Under the pieces are notes generated by a model. It did not search any database, was not told where the DNA came from, and saw only the letters and a program-made list of their open reading frames with translations. The position numbers were made by a program, and so were the translations under genes. From assembly GCA_047602365.1 (NCBI GenBank), contig JASGHM010000001.1:930001-994000 (forward strand): a stretch of 64,000 nucleotides of DNA, in the 5' to 3' direction. Shown here in pieces: positions 44,985 to 51,893 of this stretch (positions are counted from its first letter, which is position 1; every line of letters begins with the position of its first letter). Origin of the DNA: Piscinibacter sp047602365. Its GTDB lineage: Bacteria; Pseudomonadota; Gammaproteobacteria; Burkholderiales; Burkholderiaceae_C.

Positions 44985-45001
44985 CGCCAGGCCTGTGCCA
45001 A
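44985..45001 (-). promoter_or_regulatory. Sigma-54 promoter of the PcfJ-tRNA-RtcB operon
   Basis: The minus strand reads TTGGCACAGGCCTGGCG. GG at 44999-44998 and GC at 44987-44986 are separated by exactly ten bases, and the -24 block TTGGCAC is perfect consensus. Three positions of the 17-base consensus differ. E. coli and Salmonella rtcB operons are sigma-54 controlled through RtcR; no rtcR gene is in this window. Confidence 0.7.
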
Positions 45002-45021
45002 CGCGCAGACCGGTTGAAGAG

Positions 45022-45061
45022 ACAAACAAAAAGGCCCGGAACCTTGCGGATTCCGGGCCTC
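45022..45061 (-). terminator. Rho-independent terminator
   Basis: The minus-strand stem AGGCCCGGAA/TTCCGGGCCT (10 bp, nine-base loop) is followed by TTTTTGTTTG. It ends the short transcript from the promoter at 45306-45334 and isolates the sigma-54 promoter 20 bases downstream. Confidence 0.85.
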
Positions 45062-45088
45062 TGCGAACAGAGATTGGAAGGCGCGCGG

Positions 45089-45247
45089 CTAGGCGCTCCC
45101 TTCTCCCGGATTCAACAGGCCCTCGCTCCGATCAAGGCCATGGCCCATCGGAACGGCCCTGTGCATCGCCACCGCTGCGAACAACGGGACGAACGCGACC
45201 AGCCCCTGCAGGGGTCGGTGGGTCCGAATGACGTTGTGCGATTTCAC
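45089..45247 (-). CDS. Putative small protein (52 aa)
   Basis: GTG 45247 opens a 52-residue frame with a basic start (KSHNVIRTHRP) and one hydrophobic segment LQGLVAFVPLFAAVAM, stopping at TAG 45089-45091, 28 bases before a strong terminator. A good promoter lies upstream on the same strand. A weak CAGGAC precedes the start. It could be a small membrane peptide controlled by the divergent regulator, or the transcript could be an RNA regulator of about 280 nt with no protein. Confidence 0.35.
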   Translation of the reverse strand: MKSHNVIRTHRPLQGLVAFVPLFAAVAMHRAVPMGHGLDRSEGLLNPGEGSA

Positions 45248-45305
45248 GGTGATGTCCTGTGGTTCTGGTGGTGGCTCTCGCGAGCCGGTTTCTCGATGGG
45301 GGCGG

Positions 45306-45334
45306 ACTGTAAAGAGTCTTTACCCCATCGTCAA
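45306..45334 (-). promoter_or_regulatory. Sigma-70 promoter of the small minus-strand transcript
   Basis: The minus strand shows TTGACG (45334-45329), a 17-bp spacer and TACAGT (45311-45306). The spacer contains the 15-bp palindrome, so a bound protein would block this promoter. Confidence 0.6.
45309..45323. promoter_or_regulatory. Perfect 15-bp palindromic operator
   Basis: GTAAAGA-G-TCTTTAC is a perfect inverted repeat in an AT-rich spot of a very GC-rich region. It lies in the spacer of the minus-strand promoter and reaches the likely -35 (TTTACC, 45319-45324) of the plus-strand regulator gene. Confidence 0.6.
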
Positions 45335-45382
45335 GCCCCTGCGAGAATGAGGTCGAACCGCGTTGCTTCCCGCCTACAGCCC

Positions 45383-45787
45383 GTGCCCAACATCACCCTC
45401 ACGAGACGACAGAACGCACTGGCCCTGTTCCAGGACTACGCCGAGAAGGCGCTGGCGGCGGGCACGGCGCCCAAGGGGCTCGAACAGTCCTTCGCGGCGA
45501 CGCTGCAGGTCTCGCCGAGCATGTGGAGCCAGATCAAGTCGTCGCGGCCGATCGGCGACAAGCTGGCGCGGCAGATCGAGTCGGCCTGCGGCAGGCCGTC
45601 GGGCTGGCTCGACGAAGCGCGCAAGGATGCAGCACCGTCGGCCGCGGAGACGGCCTTCCTCGAACTGGCGCTGGCGGCCTGGCGCGCCACCAACAGCGCA
45701 GGGCGCAAGGCACTGCGCGAGCAGCTGCGGCAGGCGCTGCCGCGCAACGATCGCGACGAAACCGGCACGGCATTGAAACGCGGCTGA
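45383..45787 (+). CDS. Helix-turn-helix (XRE-like) regulator
   Basis: The 134-residue protein has a repressor-like helix-turn-helix at about residues 10-65: RRQNALALFQDYAEKALAA, EQSFAATLQVSPSMWSQIKSSRPIGDKLARQIESACG, then PSGWLDEARKD, a pattern common in XRE/Cro-like proteins. The C-terminal helical part has no known domain. GTG 45383 is chosen; ATG 45347 in the same frame would lie at the predicted transcription start. The gene is divergent from the small transcript, and a perfect palindrome sits between them, suggesting autorepression. Confidence 0.7.
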   Translation: MPNITLTRRQNALALFQDYAEKALAAGTAPKGLEQSFAATLQVSPSMWSQIKSSRPIGDKLARQIESACGRPSGWLDEARKDAAPSAAETAFLELALAAWRATNSAGRKALREQLRQALPRNDRDETGTALKRG

Positions 45788-45849
45788 AACCGCGCCGCCG
45801 GACACTGGCTTCGTCCGTTCAACCTCCCTCGATTCCGAGGCGCTGCCCC

Positions 45850-46506
45850 ATGCCCATCTCCACATCTGCCACCGGCCCCGTGCACACCCCGTATGCCGAG
45901 GACTGGATCAACGGCCTCTACAACCGGCTCTTCTGCGACCGCCCGCAGGACATGCAGGCGCAAGCGGGCACGCCCGCGGCGCCCTGGCAGGCCGCGCTGT
46001 GCGGTCCGGCGCCCGACCTGCGTGCCGCGGCGGCGATCGTGGCCGACCGCAGCGCCGAGTCGCGTGTGCGCCTGCTGGCCTGCCATGTGCTGCGCGCCCA
46101 CGGCAGCGACGTGCCCACCCGCGAACTGCTGGGCGTGGTGATCGAGGTGCCGCTCGAAGGCAGCCTGGACACGCTGGCCGCCTATGTCGACGGCTCGGTG
46201 CGCTACCTGCACCACAGCGGCAAGGTCGAGATGGTCGAGCCGATGGCGGCGCTGCTGCCGCTGGTCAAGCAGCTCGCCGAGGCCTCGGCCGCGGTGGTGT
46301 CGCGCATCGGCCCGTGGGACAAGCCTCGCCTGCCGGCCCCGCGGCCCGGCAACATCCGGTTGAGCTTCCTGGTCAGCGACGGCCTCTACTTCGGCGAGGG
46401 CGACATGCAGGTGATGATGCGCGACGGCATGGCCGGCCCGATCATCGCGCACGCCACCGAGCTGATGCAGGCCGTGATCGCGCTGGCACGCAAGCGCGCG
46501 GCCTGA
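45850..46506 (+). CDS. Conserved hypothetical protein (218 aa)
   Basis: The cytosolic-looking protein without signal peptide or membrane segment contains a helical N-terminus (YAEDWINGLYNRLFCD), SRVRLLACHVLRAHGSDVP, ELLGVVIEVPLEGSLDTLAAYVDGSVRYLHHSGK and a C-terminal RLSFLVSDGLYFGEGDMQVMM. Similar proteins occur in Burkholderiales, but I know of no function. ATG 45850 is 63 bases after the HTH gene on the same strand, so a shared transcript is possible. A perfect 9-bp hairpin follows. Confidence 0.55.
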   Translation: MPISTSATGPVHTPYAEDWINGLYNRLFCDRPQDMQAQAGTPAAPWQAALCGPAPDLRAAAAIVADRSAESRVRLLACHVLRAHGSDVPTRELLGVVIEVPLEGSLDTLAAYVDGSVRYLHHSGKVEMVEPMAALLPLVKQLAEASAAVVSRIGPWDKPRLPAPRPGNIRLSFLVSDGLYFGEGDMQVMMRDGMAGPIIAHATELMQAVIALARKRAA

Positions 46507-46526
46507 GAGGCTTTTCTCCACGACCC

Positions 46527-46548
46527 ACAGGCCGCCATCGCGGCCTGT
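46527..46548 (+). terminator. Terminator-like hairpin
   Basis: ACAGGCCGC-CATC-GCGGCCTGT is a perfect 9-bp stem with a four-base loop, followed by TGTCGTTG. It lies between convergent genes ending at 46506 and 46573. Confidence 0.6.
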
Positions 46549-46572
46549 TGTCGTTGGGCCTCGGCGAGGCCC

Positions 46573-46872
46573 TCAGGGTGCGGCGATGCCGTCGACGCGG
46601 TCGAGCCGCACGACGATGCGGCCGAACTGCTGGCTGCGCAGCTCGACCCACAGGCCCGGCTCGATCCGCACGACGGCGCCCGAGACCGCCTGCCCGGCGA
46701 CATAGAGGGTGACGCCGCGCTTGTCCTGTGCCGCGGCGGCGAGCACCTGCTCGATGCCGCGGGCAGCATCGGCGGCGCCGGTCGCGCTGGCCGCGCCGGC
46801 CGCCAGCGCGAGTGCGACGGTGGCGAGCAGGCGGCGTGCGACGCTGGAAGGTGACTTGTGGGTGAGGGTCAT
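46573..46872 (-). CDS. Small exported protein, hypothetical (99 aa)
   Basis: The protein has a cleavable signal peptide (RRLLATVALALAAGAASA) and a short beta-rich domain GVTLYVAGQAVSGAVVRIEPGLWVELRSQQFGRIVVRLDRVDGIAAP, which looks like a small barrel. It is probably periplasmic. ATG 46872 is chosen because it opens the signal peptide cleanly. It is the last of three minus-strand genes after the M48 protease and an exported protein. No family is recognised. Confidence 0.6.
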   Translation of the reverse strand: MTLTHKSPSSVARRLLATVALALAAGAASATGAADAARGIEQVLAAAAQDKRGVTLYVAGQAVSGAVVRIEPGLWVELRSQQFGRIVVRLDRVDGIAAP

Positions 46873-46954
46873 CGTGAATCTCCTGGCTGGGGCCGATATG
46901 GCCCGGTGGGTGGGCAGCACGCGGCGTGGTGAACGAACTCCGCGGCCGCTGTGA

Positions 46955-47566
46955 TCAAGAGCGGGGCAGGTTCTGCAGGCGCGACAACGGCGGCAGCTGC
47001 GTCCACGTCATCAGTGCCTGTTCGGTGCGGGCGCCCTCGGCGGCGAGCCAGCGGCTCATCTCCGGGCCGGCGGCCTGGCCGTAGACACGGTGCGAGCGCA
47101 CCGCGACGACGCCGGCCCCGTCGTGCAGCTTCAGGCGCGCGAAGGCCGCCTCCAGGAACTTCGGCTGACCGAGCACCGCCACGATCAGGTGCTCGGCGGG
47201 TTGCGAGGCGGTCTGGGGCACCGAACGTGTCGCCAGCACCTTGCCGTGATCGCGATAGCGCGCGAGCACCGCGTTGGCCAGCACCGCGAGCGACTCGCCG
47301 CTGCGCACGCCGTCGTGCAGGTTCAGCGTCAGCATGTCGCGCCAGGCCGTCAGGTCCTCGTCGCCGGCGGGTGTGAACTCGTGCTGGCCGTCTCGCGACC
47401 AGCGGTGCGTGAAGGCCATGCCCCCGACGCTGAGCGCCAGGGCGGCTGGCGAAAGTCCGGGCCGTCCGGCGGCGACAGCCGGCAGCCCCGCAGCCAGCAA
47501 GGCCCCGGCCGCCAGCGGCCAGCCGAGCAGCGAACGCCGCCGGCACATCGGTGCGGCGGCGCTCAT
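46955..47566 (-). CDS. Exported conserved hypothetical protein (203 aa)
   Basis: A twin-arginine-like start (MCRRRSLLGWPLAAGALLAAGLP) gives a signal peptide. The mature part has MAFTHRWSRDGQHEFTPAGDEDLTAWRDMLTLNLH, NAVLARYRDHGKVLATRSVP, and HLIVAVLGQPKFLEAAFARLKL. The pattern resembles short periplasmic proteins of unknown function in Burkholderiales. Its ATG overlaps the stop of the upstream M48 protease gene (four bases), so the two are translated together and may work together. Confidence 0.6.
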   Translation of the reverse strand: MSAAAPMCRRRSLLGWPLAAGALLAAGLPAVAAGRPGLSPAALALSVGGMAFTHRWSRDGQHEFTPAGDEDLTAWRDMLTLNLHDGVRSGESLAVLANAVLARYRDHGKVLATRSVPQTASQPAEHLIVAVLGQPKFLEAAFARLKLHDGAGVVAVRSHRVYGQAAGPEMSRWLAAEGARTEQALMTWTQLPPLSRLQNLPRS

Positions 47567-48306
47567 GCGGCCGCCTGCTGGCGCATGCGCTGCGCCCGAT
47601 CGCGCGGCGCCGGGTGCGTGCTCAGCCAGGAGGCACCGCCACCGCCGAGCGCATCGAGCTTCTCGAGCGCCGTGACGGCGGCGAGACGGTCGAAACGGCG
47701 GCGCGACATGAAGCGCATCGCCAGGTCGTCGGCCTCGTTCTCGTTGGCCTGCGAGTGCTGCGCGCGCACGACCTTGACGAACAGCTCGCCCAGATCGGAC
47801 TCGGCCAGCGCCGCGGCGCGGCCGCCGGCGGCGACAGCGGCCTGCTGCGCGGCGCCGGAGCCCAGCGCCATCTGCAGGCGCTTGCGGGCGTGGCCGGCCT
47901 GCACATGGCCGATCTCGTGGCCGACGACGTAGCGGATCTCGTCGTCGCTCATCCGGTCCATCAGGCCGCTGTACAGGCGGATCGACCCGTCGGGCAGCGC
48001 GAAGGCGTTGACCTCGTCGGTCAGGTAGACCTTGTAGTTCAGCGCCAGGCCGCCATCCTCGCGGCAGGCGCTGGTCAGCGCGGCCAGCCGCCGCGCATGC
48101 ACGCTGCCATCCGGGGCCACCGGTGCGCGTGCATCCATCTGCGCGGCGATGCGCACGCCGTGGGCGCGGACTTCGTCGTCGCTCAGGTTCATGGCCGCGG
48201 TGGCGCCCTTGACGGCACCGAGCGCCTTGCCGAGGTCGAGTGCGTAGGCGCCTGGTGCGGCGCAGAGAACGGGCAGGGCCAGCAGGGCCTGGCGGCGTGT
48301 GCTCAT
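47563..48306 (-). CDS. M48-family metalloprotease, periplasmic
   Basis: The 247-residue protein has a Tat- or Sec-like signal (STRRQALLALPVLCAAPGAYA), the zinc site HEIGH (H130, E131, H134) in YVVGHEIGHVQAGHA, a third ligand E191 in QANENEADDLAMRFM, and a C-terminal WLSTHPAPRDRAQRM motif typical of LoiP/BepA/YcaL-like M48 proteases. The central NAFALPDGSIRLYSGLM is also characteristic. It is expected to cleave misfolded outer-membrane proteins. It overlaps the downstream exported gene, and a phosphatidate cytidylyltransferase gene lies upstream. Confidence 0.9.
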   Translation of the reverse strand: MSTRRQALLALPVLCAAPGAYALDLGKALGAVKGATAAMNLSDDEVRAHGVRIAAQMDARAPVAPDGSVHARRLAALTSACREDGGLALNYKVYLTDEVNAFALPDGSIRLYSGLMDRMSDDEIRYVVGHEIGHVQAGHARKRLQMALGSGAAQQAAVAAGGRAAALAESDLGELFVKVVRAQHSQANENEADDLAMRFMSRRRFDRLAAVTALEKLDALGGGGASWLSTHPAPRDRAQRMRQQAAA

Positions 48307-48341
48307 GTCGAGTCTCCGTGGGTGAAGGGGGTGGGTGACGC

Positions 48342-49298
48342 TCACGGCGTCCAGTGATAACGAACGAGATGGAAGAACACCGGCGCGGCGAAGACCACCG
48401 AGTCGAGCCGGTCGAGCATGCCGCCGTGGCCCTCGATCAGCGTGCCCCAGTCCTTGACGCCGCAGTCGCGCTTGATCGCCGACATCACCAGCCCGCCGAG
48501 GAAGCCCATCAGGCACAGCAGCAAGGCGATGGCGCCGGCCTCCAGCGCGGTGAAAGGCGTGATGCCGTGCAGCGCAGCGCCGAGCAGCGTGGCGCTGGCC
48601 ACGCCGCCGACCAGGCCTTCCCAGGTCTTCGACGGCGACAGCGCCGGCGCCAGCTTGCGGCGGCCGAACAGCTTGCCGAACACGTACTGCAGCACGTCGC
48701 TGCCCTGCACGACGATCACCAGGAAGGCGATCAGCAGCAGGTTGCGCCCCTCGAAGCCGGGGATCTCCAGCATCGCCAGCGCGGGCACGTGGCTGATGCA
48801 GAACACGCTGATCATCAGCCCCCATTGCACCTTAGCCGTGCGGTCGAGGAACTGCCGCGTGTCGCCGCCCAGCGAGGACAGGATCGGCAGCACCAGGAAT
48901 GCGTAGACCGGGATGAAGATCGAGAACAGCCCGTACCAGCCGCTCCACACCAGCGCGTACTGCACCGGCAGCACGACGAAGAACGCGGCGGCCAGCGCCG
49001 GATGGTCTGCGCGGCGTGTGTTCAGCAGCGTGATGAACTCGCGCAGGCCGTAGAAGCTGACGAAGAAGAACAGGGCCACGACACCGGCGCGACCCAATGC
49101 GAAGGCCGCCGCGATGGCGCCGACCATCACCCACCAGGCGTTGACGCGGGCGTTCAGGTTGTCGATCACCGCGTGCGGCCGGCCGTGGGCGACGGCGCGC
49201 TTGAGCACGGCGCCGACGCTGCTGGCCAGCACCAGCACGCCGGCCACGCCGGCGAACAGCGTGACGGAGGTCTGCGAGAAGGGGGCGGAGGCATCCAT
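48342..49298 (-). CDS. ynbB: CDP-diglyceride synthase-like (YnbB/CdsA family)
   Basis: This 318-residue polytopic protein has about eight hydrophobic helices. The CdsA signature is near the C-terminus as SAIKRDCGVKDWGTLIEGHGGMLDRLDS, with ALSPSKTWEGLVGG before it. The enzyme activates phosphatidate with CTP to CDP-diacylglycerol. The neighbourhood (acyltransferase, PAP2-phosphatase, hydrolase-methyltransferase, CDP-alcohol transferase) matches the E. coli ynbABCD cluster, so this is the accessory paralogue rather than the housekeeping CdsA. It ends the operon 65 bases after the acyltransferase. Confidence 0.88.
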   Translation of the reverse strand: MDASAPFSQTSVTLFAGVAGVLVLASSVGAVLKRAVAHGRPHAVIDNLNARVNAWWVMVGAIAAAFALGRAGVVALFFFVSFYGLREFITLLNTRRADHPALAAAFFVVLPVQYALVWSGWYGLFSIFIPVYAFLVLPILSSLGGDTRQFLDRTAKVQWGLMISVFCISHVPALAMLEIPGFEGRNLLLIAFLVIVVQGSDVLQYVFGKLFGRRKLAPALSPSKTWEGLVGGVASATLLGAALHGITPFTALEAGAIALLLCLMGFLGGLVMSAIKRDCGVKDWGTLIEGHGGMLDRLDSVVFAAPVFFHLVRYHWTP

Positions 49299-49363
49299 GT
49301 GTCGAAACTCCCAGGTGCGATGCGCACGCCGGCAGTCTCGGCCGCCCCGGTCTCAGCCGTGCT

Positions 49364-50029
49364 TCAGCGAAGTTCGTCGACGGTTTCGTTTGTTGGCGCG
49401 AGCCCCTGCAGCGCCTCGCGGGCGCGGGCGAGGAACTCGGCCTTCGGTTCGCCGGCGCGGCGCTCGAGCGGCGCGCCGAAGTCCACCGTGCAGGCCAGCG
49501 GGATCGGCACCACGCAGCCCTTGGGCAGCACGCGGCGCAGGTTGTTGATCCACACCGGCACCAGGCGCACGTCCGCCGCGGCCTGCGCGAGGTGGAACAG
49601 GCCGCTCTTGAAGGGCAGCAGCGGCTCGTCGCCGACGTTGCGCGTGCCCTCGGGGAACAGGATCAGCGACTCGCCGGCATGCAGGCGGCCGGCCATGGCC
49701 TGCACCGGATCGGCGTCGGCCACACCGGCCCGGCGTTCGCGCTCGATCAGCAGCGCGCGGAACACCTGCTGGCCGATGAAACGCCGCAGGCGCGAGCCGA
49801 GCCAGTAGTCCGCCGCGGCCACCGGCCGGGTGCGCGTGCGCAATGGCGCCGGCAATGCGGACCACAACAGCACGAAGTCACCGTGGCTGGTGTGGTTGGC
49901 GAAGTAGACCGTCGGCGTGGCCTCCGGCGCCCGCCCGTGCCAGGTGGCACGCACGCCGGTCACGACGCGGGCGAACGCGACGATCAGCCAGGCCACGGCC
50001 GCGGCGCCGGCGGCTCCCGGCGACCTCAT
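49364..50029 (-). CDS. 1-acyl-glycerol-3-phosphate acyltransferase (PlsC family)
   Basis: This 221-residue protein has one N-terminal membrane helix (AAAVAWLIVAFARVVTGV), the catalytic HX4D motif in FANHTSHGD (H46, D51), and the FPEGTRNVG substrate motif near residue 120. VPIPLACTVDFGAPL follows. It transfers an acyl chain to lysophosphatidate or a related acceptor. ATG 50029 overlaps the stop of the preceding small membrane gene, part of a chain of overlapping genes running from 51893 to 49364. Confidence 0.88.
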   Translation of the reverse strand: MRSPGAAGAAAVAWLIVAFARVVTGVRATWHGRAPEATPTVYFANHTSHGDFVLLWSALPAPLRTRTRPVAAADYWLGSRLRRFIGQQVFRALLIERERRAGVADADPVQAMAGRLHAGESLILFPEGTRNVGDEPLLPFKSGLFHLAQAAADVRLVPVWINNLRRVLPKGCVVPIPLACTVDFGAPLERRAGEPKAEFLARAREALQGLAPTNETVDELR

Positions 50030-50484
50030 GGGCGGCTCCCCATCTGCTGGGCGAGCAGCGCAGCGGCCAGCAGGGCGACCTGCGCCAGCACCACGGCCAG
50101 ATGCTGCAGGCTCAGGCGGCGCGCACCGGCGATGCGCTCGAGCAGGCCGCGCGTGGCGGCCGGGGCGCGGCGCAGGCCCAATGCCTGCAGCGCCGCATCG
50201 AGCGAAGCGAAGGTCACCGGTGCATCGCCGTGGGCGTCGCGGTCCGCAAGATCGGCGAACAGGCCGGCATCGAACACGAGCCGCAGCGCCAGCAGGCGTT
50301 CGGCCAGGCTGATCAGCAACACGGCGAGGAAGCCCATCGTGGTGATCACGCGCGGCGCCGGCAGCATCAGCAGCGCCAGCGCGGCCAATGCGGCCGCACC
50401 CAGCCCCAGCGCGCCGGCGCAGCGCGCGACGGCCGCGAGCCAGCGCGCCGTTGTGCCGCACAGCAGGCGATCGGCCACCGTCAC
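50026..50484 (-). CDS. Small polytopic membrane protein, hypothetical (152 aa)
   Basis: The 152-residue membrane protein has helices near residues 15-45 (AGALGLGAAALAALALLMLP), 48-70 (VITTMGFLAVLLISLAERLLAL) and 125-145 (LAVVLAQVALLAAALLAQQ). GTG 50484 overlaps the stop of the PAP2-phosphatase gene and its own stop overlaps the acyltransferase start, so it is firmly inside the lipid operon. No family is recognised; a scaffold or lipid-flipping role is possible but unsupported. Confidence 0.65.
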   Translation of the reverse strand: MTVADRLLCGTTARWLAAVARCAGALGLGAAALAALALLMLPAPRVITTMGFLAVLLISLAERLLALRLVFDAGLFADLADRDAHGDAPVTFASLDAALQALGLRRAPAATRGLLERIAGARRLSLQHLAVVLAQVALLAAALLAQQMGSRP

Positions 50485-51893
50485 GGTGCCACTCCGGCGC
50501 GCAGCGGCACGCCGTGCCCGCCCGGTGTGATCGAGAGCGTCGCGGCGCGGGGCGCGGCCGGCGCGCAGGCGGCATGGATCGCCTGCCGCCAGGCTTCGTC
50601 GAGCACGGCCTGCGGGTGCACACGACGGATCAGACGGACCGCCTCGTCGACGCTGGTGGCATGACCGCTGCGCAGCAGCCAGCAGGCGACGACGGCGGCG
50701 CTGCGCGAGAAGCCCAGCGCACAGGCGACCACGACCGGCAGGCCGCGCCCGCGGGCAGTGTCGATCCAGGCCGCCGCCGCGCGCAGCCGTGCCGGCTCGG
50801 CAGGCACCAGGTCGAGCATCGGCAGGCAGCGCACACGCTGCGCATCGCCGGCGCCGAGGGCTCGCGGCACCGGCAGTTCGGCACACAGGCTCAGCAGCGC
50901 GCGCGGCGGGCCGCCACCGAGCCGCTCGAGGCTGGCCAGCGACAGGCCGGGCAGCACTTCGCGCGCCGGCGGCAGGCCGCGTGTCCACAGCCGCGCGTTC
51001 AGCCGCGCCGCGATCAGGTAGGGCGCCAACAGCAGGCGCGCGGCCCATGGCATGCGGCCGCGGCCGTCGGTCTGGAAGCCGCGCCGGCCCAGGCCGGCAT
51101 AGGCGAGCGCCACCATGCCCAGCGACATGGCCGGCCAGACCATCAGCAGGGCCAGCGGCGCAGCGGCCGGGGCCCCGGCGAACGCCAGCGCAGCGCAGGC
51201 CAGCGCGGCAGCGGCATAACAGGCTGCCAGCCGGCGGCGCCGACCATCGGCGGTCCGGCGCCAGGCGCGTGCCATCGACACCCGCGACTCCAGCGGCCAG
51301 GCCCACACGCACAGCAGGCCGAGCAGCGCGCCGGTGGGGATGTCGATGAAGTGGTGCTGGTAGGTCGTCAGCACCGAGCCGACGATCAGCAGCGACCAGC
51401 CGTGGAGCAGTGCGCGCGCCCAGGGCGCCGTGATGCGTCGGCGGTACAGGTCCCACAGGATGACGACCAGCGCGACGTGCAGCGACGGCGCCTGGTTGAA
51501 CGGCTTGTCGAAGCCGTGCAGCGCGGCGAACAGCCAGCCGGCGGCACCTTCGGCCGCCGGCTGGCCGAAGCTGTACTGCAGCGGGAAGGCGATGAAGCAG
51601 GCCACGGCCACGCACTGCGCGGTCAGCAGCCGCGCGGCATGGCGGTCCAGCTCGCGGCGGCGCGTGGCCAGGAACAGCGACAGGCCGTAGAAGGCGTTCA
51701 GGCTCCAGTACGGAAAGATGGTCCAGTCCCAGAACGGGATGTGCTGTTCCCAGCCGAACACCACGCTGGGCACCGCGGCGCGCGCCGCGGCGAGGTGGTT
51801 GGCCAGGCCGTAGCTCAGGTAGAAGAACGGCGCCAGCAGCGCCAGCCAGGCGGCGGCGCGCCGCCACGGCCTGCCCGCGGCGACAGCGTTCAC
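50481..51893 (-). CDS. ynbD: PAP2-like membrane phosphatase with dual-specificity phosphatase tail (YnbD-like)
   Basis: In this 470-residue protein the N-terminal half has several helices with PAP2-type motifs (KPFNQAPSLHVALVVI, LLIVGSVLTTYQHHFIDIPTGALLGLL, whose HHFIDIPTG matches the third PAP2 motif). The C-terminal half has the dual-specificity phosphatase signature VVVACALGFSRSAAVV, with the C-x5-R loop and a distal RRVHPQAVLDEAW. This combination is that of YnbD. It is predicted to dephosphorylate a phospholipid at the membrane. GTG 51893 overlaps the previous stop codon. Confidence 0.85.
   Translation of the reverse strand: MNAVAAGRPWRRAAAWLALLAPFFYLSYGLANHLAAARAAVPSVVFGWEQHIPFWDWTIFPYWSLNAFYGLSLFLATRRRELDRHAARLLTAQCVAVACFIAFPLQYSFGQPAAEGAAGWLFAALHGFDKPFNQAPSLHVALVVILWDLYRRRITAPWARALLHGWSLLIVGSVLTTYQHHFIDIPTGALLGLLCVWAWPLESRVSMARAWRRTADGRRRRLAACYAAAALACAALAFAGAPAAAPLALLMVWPAMSLGMVALAYAGLGRRGFQTDGRGRMPWAARLLLAPYLIAARLNARLWTRGLPPAREVLPGLSLASLERLGGGPPRALLSLCAELPVPRALGAGDAQRVRCLPMLDLVPAEPARLRAAAAWIDTARGRGLPVVVACALGFSRSAAVVACWLLRSGHATSVDEAVRLIRRVHPQAVLDEAWRQAIHAACAPAAPRAATLSITPGGHGVPLRAGVAP

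Noticed and set aside
42348..45787. Integrative element or prophage remnant, from PcfJ, HNH, tRNA genes and an XRE-like regulator
   Set aside because: There is no integrase, transposase, structural gene or flanking direct repeat at the tRNA ends. The genes are arranged as one regulated operon with terminators.
38573..45787. Ro60 (TROVE), RtcA or RtcR genes expected near RtcB
   Set aside because: No protein with those motifs is found on either strand here. Only the sigma-54 site hints at an unlinked RtcR.
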